DNA of 64,000 bases from Microvirga sesbaniae (GCF_025460805.1 NZ_JAMXFJ010000002.1:445490-509489); one strand, 5' to 3'; positions 30,305-39,498 are shown, counted from the stretch's first letter. Translations and numbers: made by a program. The notes: a model not told the origin generated them from the letters alone.

Positions 30305-31219
30305 ATGCCAGATCCCGCCGGCTTTTCGCTTGGAACGTTTTCGGATCGTACCGCCGACCTGCTCGATGGTATCGCTCCCCGGCTCGTGACGATCCATGGC
30401 CGCAGGCGAGGAACATCGACCGGCTTCATCTGGCGCCCCGGCCTCGTGATCACCGCGGATGAGGCGCTGGAAGCCGACGAGGATATCCAGGTCACGCGAC
30501 CGGATGGAAGCCGGGTCTCCGCGAGCCTTGTCGGACGGGACCCGAGCACGGACATCGCCCTTCTCCGGGTCGAGGAGCAGCCTCTGGCCGACATGGCGCT
30601 CGATCCGACCGACCGGCTGCGGCCAGGTCATCTCATTTTCGCCGCCGGGCGCCAGGCGGACGGTCTGAGCGCCGCCATGGGGATCGTGGCCCTCGCGGGC
30701 GGTCCCTGGCGAAGCCTGCGCGGCGGGCATATCGACCGCAGGATCCATCTGGATCTCAGGCTCGACCTTCAATCGGAAGGCGGCGTCGCCCTGGACACGG
30801 GCGGGCGGATCCTGGGCATGACCGTGCTGGGCCCCCGTGGGCGCGTTCTCGTCATCCCGTCGGAAACCATCGGGCGGGTGGCCCCGCAGCTTCTCGAGAA
30901 GGGCCATGTGGCCCGCGGCTATCTCGGCCTCGGGCTCCAGCCGGTCCGCCTCGACCAGGCGGCCGCCGATGTGGCCGGGCTCGCGCAGCCCCGCGGCCTG
31001 ATCGTGATCAGCGTGGATCAGGACGGCCCTGGACAGAAGGCGGGAATCCGCCAGGGCGACATCCTCACACGGTGGAACGCCGACCCCGTGCCGTCCGTCC
31101 GCGACATCTACCGGCTTCTCGGCCCTGAAAGCGTAGGCCGGTCGGTCGACCTGGGAATCGTGAGGGCGGGTGAACATATGACCCTTGCCATCGAGGTCAG
31201 GGAGCGTCCGAAGCCTTGA
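30305..31219 (+). CDS. Trypsin-fold pseudoprotease with PDZ domain (HtrA-like, catalytic residues lost)
   Basis: The 304-aa product aligns with HtrA/DegP proteases but lacks two catalytic residues. The usual TNSHV is ITADEAL, so Glu53 replaces His. The Asp survives (STDIALL, Asp83). The GNSGGPL motif is QSEGGVA, with Glu158 replacing Ser. A PDZ domain occupies about 200-300 (RGYLGLGL...GIRQGDIL). No signal peptide is seen. It is followed 28 bp later by a LuxR-type regulator and then by an intact HtrA-like protease, so a regulatory or decoy role is plausible. A strong Shine-Dalgarno (GAGGAGG) argues against a dead gene. Confidence 0.82.
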   Translation: MPDPAGFSLGTFSDRTADLLDGIAPRLVTIHGRRRGTSTGFIWRPGLVITADEALEADEDIQVTRPDGSRVSASLVGRDPSTDIALLRVEEQPLADMALDPTDRLRPGHLIFAAGRQADGLSAAMGIVALAGGPWRSLRGGHIDRRIHLDLRLDLQSEGGVALDTGGRILGMTVLGPRGRVLVIPSETIGRVAPQLLEKGHVARGYLGLGLQPVRLDQAAADVAGLAQPRGLIVISVDQDGPGQKAGIRQGDILTRWNADPVPSVRDIYRLLGPESVGRSVDLGIVRAGEHMTLAIEVRERPKP

Positions 31220-31247
31220 TAGGCGCCGGCGCCGATGGGGTGAGACT

Positions 31248-31796
31248 TTGCGCAAGGTGGCTCTTCACATCGACGATGCGGCCCTCCTCGACCGCATCGC
31301 CACGATCCTGGCGGACGACGCCGACATCGACACCCTGCCCCACGCGGGGCCCGACGTGGTGATCACCGATCGTTGGCCCTCGCCTGGACCGATTCCGGCG
31401 ATCGTCCTGAGCGACGCACCGCAGGGATCCGCGGCGATCAGGGCCGGCGTGGGCGGAATTCTCCCGCGGGATGTCACCGCCCCGGATCTCCGGCTCGCCA
31501 TGGAGGCGGTCAGCCGCGGCTTCGTCATCATGCCGCGCGGCGCCGCCGGAAGCGGGCAGGATCCAGCTCCGCCGGTCCCGACCGATCCGCCGCGGGACGA
31601 TCTGCTCACGGCGCGGGAGCTCGAAGTCCTGCGCCTCCTGGCGGAAGGCGCCTCGAACAAGCTGATCGCCCGCAGGCTCGGGATCTCGTTCCACACCGCG
31701 AAGTTCCACGTCGCCTCGATCGCCGCGAAGCTCGATGCGACGGGACGGACGGATGCCGTCGCGCAGGCCGTCCGTCTGGGCCTCATCCTCCTGTGA
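31248..31796 (+). CDS. LuxR-family transcriptional regulator with degenerate receiver domain
   Basis: About 182 aa from the TTG at 31248 (a GTG at 31257 is an alternative). The C-terminal LuxR/FixJ HTH is well preserved: LTARELEVLRLLAEGASNKLIARRLGISFHTAKFHV. The N-terminal 110 residues resemble a shortened response-regulator receiver. The only candidate phospho-acceptor is the Asp of VVITDRWP, and the acidic pair after strand 1 is HIDDAAL. It therefore may not be phosphorylated normally. It lies between a pseudoprotease and an HtrA-like protease, and may control them. Confidence 0.8.
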   Translation: MRKVALHIDDAALLDRIATILADDADIDTLPHAGPDVVITDRWPSPGPIPAIVLSDAPQGSAAIRAGVGGILPRDVTAPDLRLAMEAVSRGFVIMPRGAAGSGQDPAPPVPTDPPRDDLLTARELEVLRLLAEGASNKLIARRLGISFHTAKFHVASIAAKLDATGRTDAVAQAVRLGLILL

Positions 31797-31894
31797 GGAT
31801 TGATCCTGTCATCCTTGGCGATCTGCTCAGGCTCTTGGTTCCCGCGCCGCGCATCACCACATGATGTGAAATAGCGTTATCCCTGGAGGGCCCC

Positions 31895-32920
31895 ATGCTC
31901 GATCGCACTCCAACCTTTCTCCTTCATCCCCAGAGTTCAGCTTCAGCCTCGTCATCGACCTCCGATGACCGGAACGATGCGGTGCTGCTTGACTCCTACT
32001 CCCATGCCGTCACCGGCGTCGTGGACCGCATCGGTCCCGCGGTCGTGCGGGTCGAGCCGCAGGTCTCGGGCCGAACGGCCGGGATGGGGTCCGGCGTCTT
32101 CATCTCGCCCGACGGGCTTCTGCTCACCAACAGCCACGTCATGCAGGGCGCCCGGGAGGCGCAGCTCACCGGTTCGGACGGACGCACCATCGCGGCGCGG
32201 GTCATCGGCGATGATCCGGACACGGATCTGGCCCTGCTGCGCGCCGACGCCGACCGGCCGCCCTTCGCCACCCTGGGCGACTCCAAGCGCCTGAAGCGCG
32301 GCCAGATCGCGATCGCCATCGGCAATCCGCTCGGATTCGAGTCGACCGTGACGGCCGGGGTCGTCTCGGCTCTCGGACGAAGCCTGAGGGCCAAGTCCGG
32401 GCGCCTCATCGACGACGTGATCCAGACGGATGCCGCCCTGAACCCGGGCAATTCCGGCGGGCCGCTGGTCGCGAGCACCGGCGAGGTGATCGGCATCAAC
32501 ACCGCCGTCATCATGGGTGCGCAGGGCATCTGCTTTGCCGTCGCGAGCAACACGGCAAGCTTCGTCGTGTCGGAGCTGATCCGCCACGGGCGTGTCCGGC
32601 GAGCCTCGATCGGCATCGCCGGACAGACGGTGCCGGTCCCACGGCGCGTCAGCTATGCGGCCGGGCTGGCGGGAACGTTCGGCGTCGTGATCGCGGCCGT
32701 GGAACCGGGCAGCCCTGCGGAGAAGGCGCATCTCGAACAGGGAGACGTGATCCTCTCCCTGGACGGGGAGCCGGTCGGCGGCGTCGACGATCTCGTGCGC
32801 CTGCTGAACGGCGAGCGGATCGGGCGCGTCGTCGAGCTCGTCCTTCTCAAGAAGGGCGAAATGCACACCGTGACGATCACGCCGGTGGAACGCAGGACCA
32901 AAGCCGCTCGTCCGGAGTGA
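31895..32920 (+). CDS. HtrA-like S1C serine protease with PDZ, apparently cytoplasmic
   Basis: This 341-aa protease has an intact triad: His81 (LTNSHVM), Asp111 (DTDLALL) and Ser187 (GNSGGPL). One PDZ domain lies at about 225-330. The N-terminus (MLDRTPTFLLHPQSSASASS) is short and polar, with no hydrophobic signal peptide or anchor, unlike DegP/DegS. Processing of misfolded cytosolic proteins, or export by an unknown route, must be considered. CTGGAGG precedes the ATG. A weak GACCCC/GGGGTC hairpin overlaps the stop. Confidence 0.87.
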   Translation: MLDRTPTFLLHPQSSASASSSTSDDRNDAVLLDSYSHAVTGVVDRIGPAVVRVEPQVSGRTAGMGSGVFISPDGLLLTNSHVMQGAREAQLTGSDGRTIAARVIGDDPDTDLALLRADADRPPFATLGDSKRLKRGQIAIAIGNPLGFESTVTAGVVSALGRSLRAKSGRLIDDVIQTDAALNPGNSGGPLVASTGEVIGINTAVIMGAQGICFAVASNTASFVVSELIRHGRVRRASIGIAGQTVPVPRRVSYAAGLAGTFGVVIAAVEPGSPAEKAHLEQGDVILSLDGEPVGGVDDLVRLLNGERIGRVVELVLLKKGEMHTVTITPVERRTKAARPE

Positions 32921-32954
32921 CCCCGATCAGGGGTCTCGAGCGGAGACCGACTGC

Positions 32955-33008
32955 CTAAAGCATCGGACGGGAAGAGTGGACCCAGATCCGGGATCGGATC
33001 CGATGCTC
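32955..33008. repeat. Family B GCATCGG repeat
   Basis: Starts CTAAAGCATCGGACGGGAAG and ends GGATCCGATGCTC. The gene-free stretch 32921-33504 consists almost wholly of family A and B repeats. Confidence 0.75.
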
Positions 33009-33080
33009 CACTCTTGGCCGGCGCATCGTTGATCGCGGCCCGCTTTCGTCCGCAGGATGCGCTCGGCCGTCTTCCGATCG

Positions 33081-33109
33081 CGTTCACCGGGACAAGACCG
33101 GTGATGACG
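33081..33109. repeat. Family A half-element
   Basis: Only the right half is present: GTTCACCGGGACAAGACCGG then TGATGACG. It forms one of the two family A hairpins. Confidence 0.65.
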
Positions 33110-33144
33110 TGAGAATTACACATCCGGACCGCACAACCTTTCCA

Positions 33145-33235
33145 CGTCATGGCCGGCCTTGTGCCGGCCATCCCGATGCGGAAAAGCGCCGCGCCACAGA
33201 CAAGCGGGATCACCGGGACGAGCCCGGTGATGACG
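33145..33235. repeat. Family A palindromic repeat, copy 3
   Basis: A full 91-nt copy, nearly identical to the copy at 12969, including the spacer GCGGAAAAGCGCCGCGCC. Confidence 0.85.
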
Positions 33236-33309
33236 TGGAGACGGTGGTCAGGGCCGGTGACAACACCCTCAACGTCATGGCAGCCTCCGCCCTTCCCACG
33301 ACCCACCCA

Positions 33310-33398
33310 CGTCATGGCCGGCCTCGTGCCGGCCATCCCGATCGGAAAGGCGCGGCGCTTCAAGCCATCGGGATCACCGGGACGAGCCCGGTGATGAC
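33310..33398. repeat. Family A palindromic repeat, copy 4
   Basis: A full copy with hairpins GGCCGGC/GCCGGCC and CACCGGG/CCCGGTG. It is followed at 33409-33430 by a left-half fragment (CGTCATGGTCGGCCATCCCG), in which one arm is deleted. Confidence 0.85.
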
Positions 33399-33431
33399 AC
33401 CCTCTCCCCGTCATGGTCGGCCATCCCGATT

Positions 33432-33508
33432 GTCCGATGCTCAACCCCTTGAGCGGCGCACCGTTCGACGCGAAAAACCGGGTCCACTCTTCACGTCCGA
33501 CGCGCTAG
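33432..33508. repeat. Family B repeat overlapping the cyclase stop codon
   Basis: Runs from GTCCGATGCTCAACCCCTTG to CACGTCCGACGCGCTAG. On the minus strand its terminal TAG is the stop codon of the adenylate cyclase gene. Confidence 0.75.
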
Positions 33509-34755
33509 TCCTTGTCCGGTTGAAGGTCCGCCTCTTCCAGCCAGGAAGGGTCGAGCGTGAACAGGTCCTGCGGCCGGGCGACGCCTCTCAGGGCGTAGCG
33601 ACCGACCGACACCAGACATGTCCGATCGTCCTCGGCGGCGGTCGAGAAGAAGGCCGACGACACGAGGACGTCCCGCTCGACGGAGCGGCACAGGGCGCCG
33701 ATCCGGCTGACCTCGTTCACGGCCGGCCCCACGACGGTGAAATCGAGGCGATCCTGGCTGCCGATGTTGCCATAGAAGACCTCGCCGATGTGGAGGCCGA
33801 GATAGGCGCTCGTGACCGGCAGGCCGCAGGACCGTCGCTCTTCGTTCAAAGCCCGGATCCTGGATTGCATCAGACGCTCCGCCTTGAGAGCGCATCGGCA
33901 GGCGTCGCTCGGATCCTCGTCCCTGAAGATGGCGAGCGTTCCATCTCCGATCAGCTTCAGCACATCGCCGCCCGCCTCGTAGATGGAGGAGATGATCGCC
34001 TCGGCATAATCGTTCAGGAACGGGATGATCTGCTCGGGCTCGGCCGTCTCGGTGATGTGAGTGGATCCATGCAGATCGCTGAACCACAGGACGGCCTTGA
34101 TCCGGTCGGTGACGCCGCGGGCGATGCGGCCATTGAGGACGAGCCGGCCCGCATCGCGGCCGAGATAGGTCTCGACGAGCGTCTTGGCGATGCGCGCGAG
34201 CGAGGCGCATTTCATGGCGAGCATCAGGGGAGACGCCAGTTCGCGCAGAAACGTGATCTCATCGTCGCTGAAGCCCGACGGCGCATCGGTCATCCAGGAC
34301 GAGTAGAACGAATCCATCTCGCCGATGGCGCCCTCCGCCGCGAAGCGATGGATCAGCGCGAGATAGTCCGTCTGGCCCTCGGCGCGCAGGTCCTTGAGAA
34401 TGGAGAAGTCATCGGGGTGACCAGGCCCGAGGCGCCGCCGCAGGAAGTCCTCGCCGCTGACGTGAAGGTGATAATAGGTGCTCCGGCGCCAGTTCTCCGC
34501 GGCCTGCCCCTCCACGTTGGTGCGGCCGTATTCCACGACGGGGGCAAGGCCCTCCTGGTCGTCGCGACGCCAGCGGAACACCCGTCCCTCATGGATCGGG
34601 TGCAGCGTGTCGATGACGATGTTCACGCCCGAAACGGGCATGCCTTCCGCGATCAGGCGATCGCAGAAGCCATTCAGGAGCTCGAGCTCCGACATGCCGG
34701 TCAGCCCGGCCTCGGTGACCCATTTCGCGATCCTTCCTGCCCCGGCTGAGTCCAT
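33505..34755 (-). CDS. Class III adenylate/guanylate cyclase, paralogue 1
   Basis: This 416-aa soluble cyclase has an N-terminal regulatory region of about 190 aa and a C-terminal catalytic domain. The metal-binding residues are Asp227 (LWFSDLHGST) and Asp271 (LIGDGTLAIF). The N-terminus shares its plan with the second cyclase at 42916 (GFCDRLIAEGMPVSGVNIVIDTLHP against GFLDRLIELGLPIDRAVSAIETLHS). No membrane segment is present. The ATG at 34755 has AAAGGA upstream. The stop codon is supplied by a repeat. Confidence 0.87.
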   Translation of the reverse strand: MDSAGAGRIAKWVTEAGLTGMSELELLNGFCDRLIAEGMPVSGVNIVIDTLHPIHEGRVFRWRRDDQEGLAPVVEYGRTNVEGQAAENWRRSTYYHLHVSGEDFLRRRLGPGHPDDFSILKDLRAEGQTDYLALIHRFAAEGAIGEMDSFYSSWMTDAPSGFSDDEITFLRELASPLMLAMKCASLARIAKTLVETYLGRDAGRLVLNGRIARGVTDRIKAVLWFSDLHGSTHITETAEPEQIIPFLNDYAEAIISSIYEAGGDVLKLIGDGTLAIFRDEDPSDACRCALKAERLMQSRIRALNEERRSCGLPVTSAYLGLHIGEVFYGNIGSQDRLDFTVVGPAVNEVSRIGALCRSVERDVLVSSAFFSTAAEDDRTCLVSVGRYALRGVARPQDLFTLDPSWLEEADLQPDKD

Positions 34756-34814
34756 GGGGGTCCTTTCACGGCGATTCTGCCGGCCATCCATGACAGCACA
34801 TCGGGTGGCCGGTC

Positions 34815-34849
34815 AAAGGCGGGCGCCCTTCAGCGATGGGGTGCCCGCC
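34815..34849 (-). terminator. Terminator of the RND efflux operon
   Basis: On the minus strand GGCGGGCACCC pairs with GGGCGCCCGCC (11 bp, one G-T), immediately followed by TTT. It begins 2-3 bp after the stop codon of the RND gene. Confidence 0.7.
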
Positions 34850-34851
34850 AG

Positions 34852-37800
34852 CTATTCGGCCGGCGACGGGCGAGCTCCCGTCGCCGCAGCGGCCTTCGCG
34901 GCCCGGCGCTTGAACATCCGCAGGACCACCGTGCGCACGGCCACATAGAAGACCGGCGTCAGGAACAGTCCGAACACGGTCACGCCGAGCATGCCGGCGA
35001 ACACCGCCGTTCCCAGCGCCTGCCTCATCTCGGCTCCCGGCCCGGTCGCGATGGCAAGAGGCAGAACGCCCAGGATGAACGCGAACGCCGTCATGAGGAT
35101 CGGGCGCAGCCGGAGCCGGCAGGCTTCGACGACCGCCTCCACGGGGGTCTTGCCGTCGAACTCCGCCTGCCGGGCGAATTCCACGATCAGGATGGCGTTC
35201 TTCGCCGCGAGGCCGACGAGAACCACGAGGCCGATCTGGGTCAGGATGTTGTTGTCCTGCCCCCGGATCATCACGCCGATCAGCGCCGAGAGAACGCCCA
35301 TCGGGACGATCAGGATGATCGCGATGGGCAGGGACCAGCTTTCGTACTGCGCCGCGAGCACGAGGAACACGAACAGCACCGACAGGGCGAAGATGAACAC
35401 CGCCGTGTTGCCGGTCTGGCGCTCCTGGAACGCCAGTTCCGTCCACTCGAAGCCCATGCCGGGTGACAAACTCTGCCGGATCAGCGACTCCATGGTGTCG
35501 AGCGCCTCGCCCGACGAGACGCCGGGCGCGGCGTTCCCCTGCAGGGCCACCGAGGTGAACATGTTGTAGCGCTGGATCAGGTCGGGGCCCGAGACCTCCC
35601 GCATCTCGACGAGCGTGCCCAGCGGCACGAGAGCGCCCGTCGACGAGCGGACCCGCAGCCGGTTGATGTCCTCCTGGTCGATCCGGAAGCGCTGGTCCGC
35701 CTGCGCGCGAACCTGATAGACGCGGCCGAAGGCATTGAAGTCGTTGACATAGGCCGTGCCGAGGTTGATGCGGAGGGTTTCGAAGATGTTCGGGATGGGC
35801 ACGTTCAGGATGCTCGCCTTCTGCCGGTCGATCTCCAGATAGACCTGCGGCGAGTTGGCCGAGAAGGTGGTGAAGACGCCGGCCAGATTCGGGTTCTGCC
35901 GCGCCTGCCCCATCAGCTGGTAGGCCGTCGCGAGGATCCCGCGCACGTCGTCGCCGGTCCGGTTCTGAAGCTGGACCTTGAATCCGCCCGAATTGCCGAG
36001 GCCGCGGACCGGCGGCGGCGGGATGGCGATGATGAACGCCTCCTCGATCTGCTGCATGCGGGCGAAGAGGTCGCCGATGATCTTCGTCCCCGATTCCCCG
36101 GCCTCGATGCGCTCGTCGAAAGGCTTGAACGCCGCGAAGATCGCCGCAGCGTTGGTCGCGTTGGTGAAGGTCGCACCCGAGAAGCCCGCGAAGGCGACCG
36201 CATTCCGCACGCCGGGCGTCTCCTGGATGATCTTGGAGGCTCTCTGGACCACCGCATCGGTGCGCGACAGGGATGAGCCGTCCGGCAGCTGGATCACCAC
36301 GATGGCATAGCCCTGGTCGAGCACCGGGATGAAGCCGCGCGGCACGTGATTGGCGATCCACACGGTGCCGGCCAAAAGTCCCACATAGATGGGCAGCACG
36401 ATCAGCTTGTGACGGGCGAACGCTCCGACCGCCCGGGCGTAGCCGTTCGACGTCACGTCGAAGCCGCGGTTGAACCCGTTGGCCAGCGATCTCCCGAGCC
36501 GGGCCGCCGGGTTCCTGGAATGCTCCGGGTTGTGCGGCTTCAGGAGGAATGCCGCCAAGGCCGGCGACAGGGTCAGCGAATTGAAGGCCGAGATCACCGT
36601 CGACACGGCGATCGTCAGGGCGAACTGACGGTAGAACTGACCGGAAATGCCCGGAATGAAGGCCGTCGGCACGAACACCGCCACAAGGACCAGCGCGATG
36701 GCCACGAGCGCGGTTCCGACCTCGTCCATGGTCGTGTGCGCGGCATCCCGCGGCGACATCCCGAGGGCGATGTTCCGCTCCACGTTCTCCACCACGACGA
36801 TCGCATCGTCGACCACGATGCCGATGGCCAGGACCAGGCCGAACAGGGTCAGCGTGTTGATCGAGAAGCCGAGGGCCGCCATGAACGCGAAGGTGCCGAT
36901 CAGCGAAACCGGAATCGCCACGATGGGGATGATCGCCGTGCGCCAGCTCTGCAGGAACACGAACACCACGATCACGACGAGGGCCGTGGCCTCGAAGAGG
37001 GTCTTGTAGACCTCGTTCACGCTCTCGGCGATGAATTCCGTGGGATTATAGACGATCTCATAGGCGATCCCCGGGGGGAAATTCGCCTTGAGCTCTTCCA
37101 TGGTCCGGATGATCTGCTCCGACGCGGCGAGCGCATTGGTGCCGGGCCGCTGAAAAATTCCCAGGGCGACGGCAGGCCTGCCGTTGAGATAGGAATTCGT
37201 CACGTAGTCCTGAGCCCCGAGCTCGATGCGGGCCACATCCTGCAGGCGCACGAGACGCCCGTCGCGGGCCTGGACGATGATCTGCCGGAACTGGCGCGGA
37301 TCCTCGAAGCGCCCCTGGGTGGTCACCGTCAGCTGGAAGGCCGCATCGGTCGGCGTCGGCTCCTGACCCAGGGCGCCGCCCGAGACCTGGACGTTCTGTT
37401 CCTGAATGGCGCGCACCACCTCGCTCGACGTCATGCCGTAGGAGGCGAGCTTCTCAGGGTCGAGCCAGATCCGCAGGGAGTATTGCCGCTCCCCGAAGAT
37501 GATGAGATCGCCTACGCCATCGAGGCGCAGCAGGATGTCACGCACATAGTTGCGGGCATAATTCGAGACGTAAAGCTGATCGTACGAGCCGTCCGGGGAG
37601 AGCATGTGCACGACCATCATCAGGTCGGGCGAGCTCTTGAGGGTCGTGACCCCGAGGCGGCGCACCTCCTCGGGCAGGCGCGGCGTCGCAATCGCCACCC
37701 GGTTCTGGACGAGCACCTGCGCCTTGTCGAGATCGGTGCCGAGCTTGAACGTGATCGTCAGCGCCATGGCGCCGTCACCGGTGGAATAGGAGGACATGTA

Positions 37801-38034
37801 CAGCATGTCCTCCACACCGTTGACCTGCTGTTCGAGCGGCGTGGCGACCGTTGCCGCGACCGTCTGAGCATCGGCTCCCGGATAGCTCGCCCGGACGACG
37901 ACGGTCGGCGGCGCGATCTCCGGATACTGCGCGACCGGCAGGGTCGAGTAGGCGATCCCGCCGATGATCAGGAAGAGCGCCGACAGGACTGTCGCGAAGA
38001 TGGGACGGTCGACGAAGAAATGGGCAAAGCGCAT
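34852..38034 (-). CDS. RND multidrug efflux permease, HAE1 family (AcrB-like)
   Basis: This 1060-aa inner-membrane proton antiporter pumps hydrophobic compounds from the periplasm. It opens with the family N-terminus RFAHFFVDRPIFATVLS and has twelve helices and two large periplasmic loops. The proton-relay Asp pair lies in GIVVDDAIVVVENVERN. QNRVAIATPRLPEEVRRLG and the repeat-half symmetry are typical of AcrB/MexB. It forms an operon with the upstream fusion protein, 23 bp apart. No outer-membrane channel gene is adjacent, so a TolC elsewhere is needed. Confidence 0.95.
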   Translation of the reverse strand: MRFAHFFVDRPIFATVLSALFLIIGGIAYSTLPVAQYPEIAPPTVVVRASYPGADAQTVAATVATPLEQQVNGVEDMLYMSSYSTGDGAMALTITFKLGTDLDKAQVLVQNRVAIATPRLPEEVRRLGVTTLKSSPDLMMVVHMLSPDGSYDQLYVSNYARNYVRDILLRLDGVGDLIIFGERQYSLRIWLDPEKLASYGMTSSEVVRAIQEQNVQVSGGALGQEPTPTDAAFQLTVTTQGRFEDPRQFRQIIVQARDGRLVRLQDVARIELGAQDYVTNSYLNGRPAVALGIFQRPGTNALAASEQIIRTMEELKANFPPGIAYEIVYNPTEFIAESVNEVYKTLFEATALVVIVVFVFLQSWRTAIIPIVAIPVSLIGTFAFMAALGFSINTLTLFGLVLAIGIVVDDAIVVVENVERNIALGMSPRDAAHTTMDEVGTALVAIALVLVAVFVPTAFIPGISGQFYRQFALTIAVSTVISAFNSLTLSPALAAFLLKPHNPEHSRNPAARLGRSLANGFNRGFDVTSNGYARAVGAFARHKLIVLPIYVGLLAGTVWIANHVPRGFIPVLDQGYAIVVIQLPDGSSLSRTDAVVQRASKIIQETPGVRNAVAFAGFSGATFTNATNAAAIFAAFKPFDERIEAGESGTKIIGDLFARMQQIEEAFIIAIPPPPVRGLGNSGGFKVQLQNRTGDDVRGILATAYQLMGQARQNPNLAGVFTTFSANSPQVYLEIDRQKASILNVPIPNIFETLRINLGTAYVNDFNAFGRVYQVRAQADQRFRIDQEDINRLRVRSSTGALVPLGTLVEMREVSGPDLIQRYNMFTSVALQGNAAPGVSSGEALDTMESLIRQSLSPGMGFEWTELAFQERQTGNTAVFIFALSVLFVFLVLAAQYESWSLPIAIILIVPMGVLSALIGVMIRGQDNNILTQIGLVVLVGLAAKNAILIVEFARQAEFDGKTPVEAVVEACRLRLRPILMTAFAFILGVLPLAIATGPGAEMRQALGTAVFAGMLGVTVFGLFLTPVFYVAVRTVVLRMFKRRAAKAAAATGARPSPAE

Positions 38035-38057
38035 GGAAGCGCCCTCCTCGCGTAGGT

Positions 38058-39212
38058 TCAGCTGCCGTTTCGTTCCCGGACCGGGGGAAGGGTCGTCATC
38101 TGCGGCGTGATCGGCGCGCCGGGCCGGACCCGGACGAGGCCGTTCACGACCACCGTCTCATTGCCGGTCAGTCCGTCACGGATGACCCGGTAGCCGTCGA
38201 TCCGCGGACCGATCCGCACGGGCTTGAGATTGACGATGTTGTTCTCGCCCACCACGTAGACCACCCGCCGGTCCTGGTCGCTGCCGATGGCCTCGTCGGG
38301 CAGGAGGATGCCCTGATAGGGATCGGATGCGCCGACCGTCACGCGGCCGAACAGTCCGGGGGTGAGGAACATGTCCTTGTTCTCGAACACGGCGCGCAGG
38401 CGGATCGTGCCGCTGGCCGCGTCGAGCCTGTTGTCCACGAAGTCGAGCAGCCCCTTGCGCTGTCCGAGGCGCTCGTCCGTCAGCGTGAGCACGACCTCGT
38501 TCGTCTCGCCATTGGCGGATGTCTTGGTCCCGCCCTTCGCCTGGCGTGAATAGGCAAGATACGAACGCTCGTCCACATCGAAGTAGAACTGGATCGGATC
38601 GAGCGAGAGGACGTTGGTCAGGATCGTCTCGTTGGCGTTGACCAGGTTCCCCTCGGAGACGAGCTTGCGCGAAATGCGTCCCGACAGGGGTGACTTGATC
38701 TGAGTGAACTCCACGTCGAGCTGGGCCTGCCGCAGGGCCGCCTGGGCCCGGTCCAGCTCGGCCTTCGCGGTCAGAAAGGCTTGCCGCCGCTGGTCGAACA
38801 GCTGGTCGGCGATGTTGCCGGTCCGGCGCAGCTGCTCGGCGCGGTCCAGATCGCTCTGAGCGAATTCCAGGCGGACCTGCGAGGACGTGACGGCCGATTG
38901 CGCCTGCTCGAGCGTGTTGCGGTACGGACGAGGATCGATGGTGAAGAGGAGATCGCCGGCCTTGACGAAGGTGCCGTCCTGGAAATGAACCTTGTCGAGG
39001 TACCCGGACACCCGTGACCTGATATCGACCTGATCGGTGGCCTCGAACCGTCCGATGAAGTCGGTCCGCTCGACGATGTCCTTCACGACGGGTTTCGCGA
39101 CCGTCACCGGCGGGGGCGGCTGCGCGGGGCCGCCCTGAGCCAGGGCCAGGTTCGCCGATGCGATCCACGACAACAGAACGCTGGAAACAACCAAGGACCG
39201 AGGAAAGCGCAT
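38058..39212 (-). CDS. RND efflux periplasmic adaptor (membrane fusion protein)
   Basis: The 384-aa AcrA-like adaptor links the RND pump to an outer-membrane channel. It has an N-terminal signal peptide (about residues 1-25), the lipoyl half-motifs VDIRSRVSGYLDKVHFQDG and FTQIKSPLSGRISRKLVSEG around a coiled-coil hairpin (about 95-165), and beta-barrel and proximal domains. The ATG at 39212 is chosen over one seven codons upstream because AGGAGG lies six bases before it. No lipobox Cys is seen. Confidence 0.93.
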   Translation of the reverse strand: MRFPRSLVVSSVLLSWIASANLALAQGGPAQPPPPVTVAKPVVKDIVERTDFIGRFEATDQVDIRSRVSGYLDKVHFQDGTFVKAGDLLFTIDPRPYRNTLEQAQSAVTSSQVRLEFAQSDLDRAEQLRRTGNIADQLFDQRRQAFLTAKAELDRAQAALRQAQLDVEFTQIKSPLSGRISRKLVSEGNLVNANETILTNVLSLDPIQFYFDVDERSYLAYSRQAKGGTKTSANGETNEVVLTLTDERLGQRKGLLDFVDNRLDAASGTIRLRAVFENKDMFLTPGLFGRVTVGASDPYQGILLPDEAIGSDQDRRVVYVVGENNIVNLKPVRIGPRIDGYRVIRDGLTGNETVVVNGLVRVRPGAPITPQMTTLPPVRERNGS

Positions 39213-39333
39213 GCGTAACCTCCTGAGCGGCATTATCGACGCAGCACTGGACTTCCGAATGTCAGCTTATGGCCCTGTACGCGATGGCGCGCGGGAGAGC
39301 TTCTGTTCTTGTTGCGATGCAATACTAGACATC

Positions 39334-39359
39334 GTTGCGCGCCTGACAAGATGCGCAAC
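39334..39359. promoter_or_regulatory. Inverted repeat upstream of the RND operon
   Basis: GTTGCGC - 12 nt - GCGCAAC lies about 120 bp upstream of the adaptor start. Efflux operons are often controlled by TetR-type repressors binding such dyads, but no regulator gene is adjacent. Confidence 0.4.
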
Positions 39360-39470
39360 ATCGAAACGGCGGGATTGCGAAGCCTGCCTCCGCCACGTGG
39401 ATCGACACCATCCTCGTGAGATTCGAACGAAAGGAACCGAGACCGTATTGTGGGAACACCCCAGACCGGC

Positions 39471-39498
39471 GACCACCTAGCCGCTTGGCTAGGTGGTC
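39471..39498 (-). terminator. Hairpin overlapping the patatin stop codon
   Basis: GACCACCTAGCC, loop GCTT, GGCTAGGTGGTC: a perfect 12-bp stem. It shares two bases with the stop codon of the patatin gene and has no T-run. Confidence 0.6.

Noticed and set aside
36346-38055. 569-aa open frame antisense to the RND pump gene
   Set aside because: His/Arg/Asp-rich composition is typical of antisense shadows, there is no ribosome binding site, and the RND gene is unambiguous.
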